From Stephanodiscus triporus (taxonomy: Eukaryota; Bacillariophyta; Thalassiosirophyceae; Thalassiosirales; Thalassiosiraceae): a stretch of 19,266 nt of DNA. The translations under genes were made by a program, and so were the position numbers. The notes beneath the pieces were generated by a model that was given only the letters and a program-made list of their open reading frames with translations, did not search any database and was not told the DNA's origin. The stretch lies in assembly GCA_036939755.1 (NCBI GenBank), contig JALLAZ010000220.1:1-19266 (forward strand), written 5' to 3'. Below, piece by piece: positions 17,954 through 19,266 of this stretch (position 1 is its first letter; every line of letters starts with the position of its first letter).

Positions 17954-19266
17954 CTAAAACTCGAACACCTTCACCTTCTTATCGTCGCTCCCCGTAACCA
18001 CCACGGCCGTCATCGCCCCGCCGCCGCCGGCATCCCCCCCCCCCACGAAGCTCACGCACATGTCGTTGATCATGTCCCCGTGCCCCGTCAACGTCGCGAT
18101 AAGTCTGCCCTCCCTGGCGTCCCAAACGCATACAACGCCGTCGGTATAACCGCAAAAGACCAGAGGCAGCGAATCGTGCCATCGCAGTCGGGTGATGCCC
18201 GCGACTGCGGTGACGTCGTCGACACCCTCGTCCCGCGGACGGACGCACCGGCGTCTCATCTGCGCGCCTCCTCCGCCTCCGCCGCCCCCTCCACCCCCGC
18301 CGACGTTCGCGTTCCATATCTTGAGGGCGCCGTCGACCCCGCCCGTGGCGCACCAGTTCGCCGCGCCGACGACGTCGGGGGGACAGAATCCCACCGCCTC
18401 GACGGATCGCGCCTCCTCCATCTCCGACCCACCACCACCGGCCGTCGTCCCGCTCGCGTCGTCGTCCATGACGTCGTCGTCGCCGATCTTCTGGGGGGAT
18501 CCCTCGTGGTGAGCAAGCTTGGCCAGCAGCTTCTTCCCCGATACGTGCACGACGTACGCGCATCCGTCCTCCCCTCCGCACATCGCGAGCTGTCCGTCGT
18601 GCCCTCCCCCCACCGCGAGGCACGTCAGTCCCATCCCGCCGTCCCCGCCGTCCTCTCCCGCCAACCCCCCCTCCACGAGCCGAAAGACGTGCCTGCACGC
18701 GCCCGTCTTGGGCGCCCACACCCTGCAGGTGCCGTCCCGTCCGACGGTCACGGCCCACCTCCCGTCGGGCGTGAACGATCCCCCCGTGACGCCCCCGTCG
18801 TGTCCAACGAATACCTGCATGCACGTCCCCCCCGACGGGACGTGGTACATCCACACCGTGCCGTCGGCGACGGATCCCGCGAGCAGCACCGTCCCGCCGC
18901 GTGGATGGAACGATACGAATTCGACGTCGGACGGACCCTCGAGTACGAGGACGGGATCGGCGCTCCCGCCCGTACCGGTCGCAGTCGTCGTAGTCGTAGT
19001 CGTCGTCGCGGCGGCGGCGATCGCCGTCGTCGCACGTCGTCGGGCGTCGTCGACGTCGTACAGCGCAATGGACCCGTCGTAGGACCCGACGGCGAGGAGC
19101 TCCCTTTGCCTCCTCCCCGAGACGTCCGCGTCGACGTATCCCGAGTTGAGGGCCACGCACGACACGGTGTCCGCGTGCGGATGGGACAGGGACACGGTCG
19201 TCGTCGTCGTCGTCGTTGTTGCAGTCGTCCGACGACGACGCACGCCGTCGCCGTCATCGACGACGA
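17954..19266 (-). CDS. AAMP/Sqt1-like WD40 repeat protein, 5' end outside window
   Basis: A WD40 propeller resembling AAMP (animals) and Sqt1 (yeast), where Sqt1 is a dedicated chaperone of ribosomal protein uL16. The frame stays open through the right edge with an acidic lead (VVDDGDGV), so the true start lies outside and the GTG at 19243 is not a start. Seven repeats are visible in order. Diagnostic pieces are DVEFVSFHPRGGTVLLAGS with TVWMYHVPSG (second), FTPDGRWAVTVGRDGTCRVW (third), CGGEDGCAYVVHVSG (fourth), CATGGVDGALKIWNA (fifth), LRWHDSLPLVFCGYTDGV (sixth) and VVTGSDDKKVKVFEF at the end. Low-complexity insertions (Thr/Ala runs near 18985-19030, a run of twelve Gly near 18265-18300) lie between blades and are absent from typical family members. 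It is very G+C-rich. Stop TAA at 17954-17956. Confidence 0.85.
   Translation of the reverse strand, partial: VVDDGDGVRRRRTTATTTTTTTTVSLSHPHADTVSCVALNSGYVDADVSGRRQRELLAVGSYDGSIALYDVDDARRRATTAIAAAATTTTTTTTATGTGGSADPVLVLEGPSDVEFVSFHPRGGTVLLAGSVADGTVWMYHVPSGGTCMQVFVGHDGGVTGGSFTPDGRWAVTVGRDGTCRVWAPKTGACRHVFRLVEGGLAGEDGGDGGMGLTCLAVGGGHDGQLAMCGGEDGCAYVVHVSGKKLLAKLAHHEGSPQKIGDDDVMDDDASGTTAGGGGSEMEEARSVEAVGFCPPDVVGAANWCATGGVDGALKIWNANVGGGGGGGGGGGGAQMRRRCVRPRDEGVDDVTAVAGITRLRWHDSLPLVFCGYTDGVVCVWDAREGRLIATLTGHGDMINDMCVSFVGGGDAGGGGAMTAVVVTGSDDKKVKVFEF

Noticed and set aside
18519..19082. 187-codon Pro/Ser/Val-rich frame on + opposite the WD40 gene
   Set aside because: Complement of G+C-rich WD40 codons; no motif of its own.
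17979..19160. 393-codon Arg/Gly-rich frame on -
   Set aside because: A shifted shadow of the WD40 frame; no WD or other motif.
1..19266. CRISPR array, bacterial operon or phage element
   Set aside because: No regularly spaced repeats; split genes with GT-AG introns and copia elements show eukaryotic DNA.

Overview
The window looks like nuclear DNA of a stramenopile alga, most probably a centric diatom (Thalassiosirales-like). The evidence is short GT-AG introns (69-111 nt), Ty1/copia remnants of the diatom CoDi kind, a decayed gene of the Cys/His repeat type (GCTN...C-x2-H) that is abundant in diatoms, a diatom-style P3A proton pump, and a small protein with a GIEHL core typical of diatom-specific families. 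The placement rests on recall of family sequence patterns; no database search was run.

Left part (1-7557): AT-rich, decayed, repeat-bearing DNA. It holds a + strand copia gag-protease remnant (96-1376), a fold-back element and a perfect hairpin just after it (1441-1583), a broken + strand Cys/His repeat gene (2589-3284), another perfect hairpin (3528-3561), and a - strand copia reverse transcriptase/RNase H remnant (4311-5551). A roughly 2 kb stretch without a convincing gene follows, with several palindromes and a short G/C island.

Middle (7558-16226): two intact-looking genes that converge. On + is a six-exon P-type (P3A) H+-ATPase that splices to 926 residues. On - is a three-exon gene (16226 down to 11541) of about 1,511 residues. 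It joins a secreted-side BPI/LBP-like (TULIP) lipid-binding region, a membrane anchor, a cytosolic coiled coil and a two-module, eight-helix PqiA/LetA-like membrane domain. This resembles the bacterial LetA-LetB/PqiA-PqiB lipid transport arrangement packed into one polypeptide with a different lipid-binding fold, and it is the main candidate for something undescribed. One base appears to be missing from a six-G run in its first exon; with that base the gene is fully open.

Right part (16227-19266): a 752-bp divergent spacer, a single-exon + strand diatom-type protein of unknown function with an in-frame 114-bp tandem duplication (16979-17821), and a convergent, 5'-truncated - strand AAMP/Sqt1-like WD40 gene (17954 to the window edge). 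The 5' half of the TULIP-PqiA gene and the whole WD40 gene are strongly G+C-rich and dominated by CGN/GAC-type trinucleotides. The rest of the window is AT-richer, so the composition changes sharply, even inside one gene.

The genes do not form an operon-like pathway. Two encode membrane transport proteins (H+ export; putative lipid movement), one is probably a ribosome-assembly WD40 protein and one is unknown.
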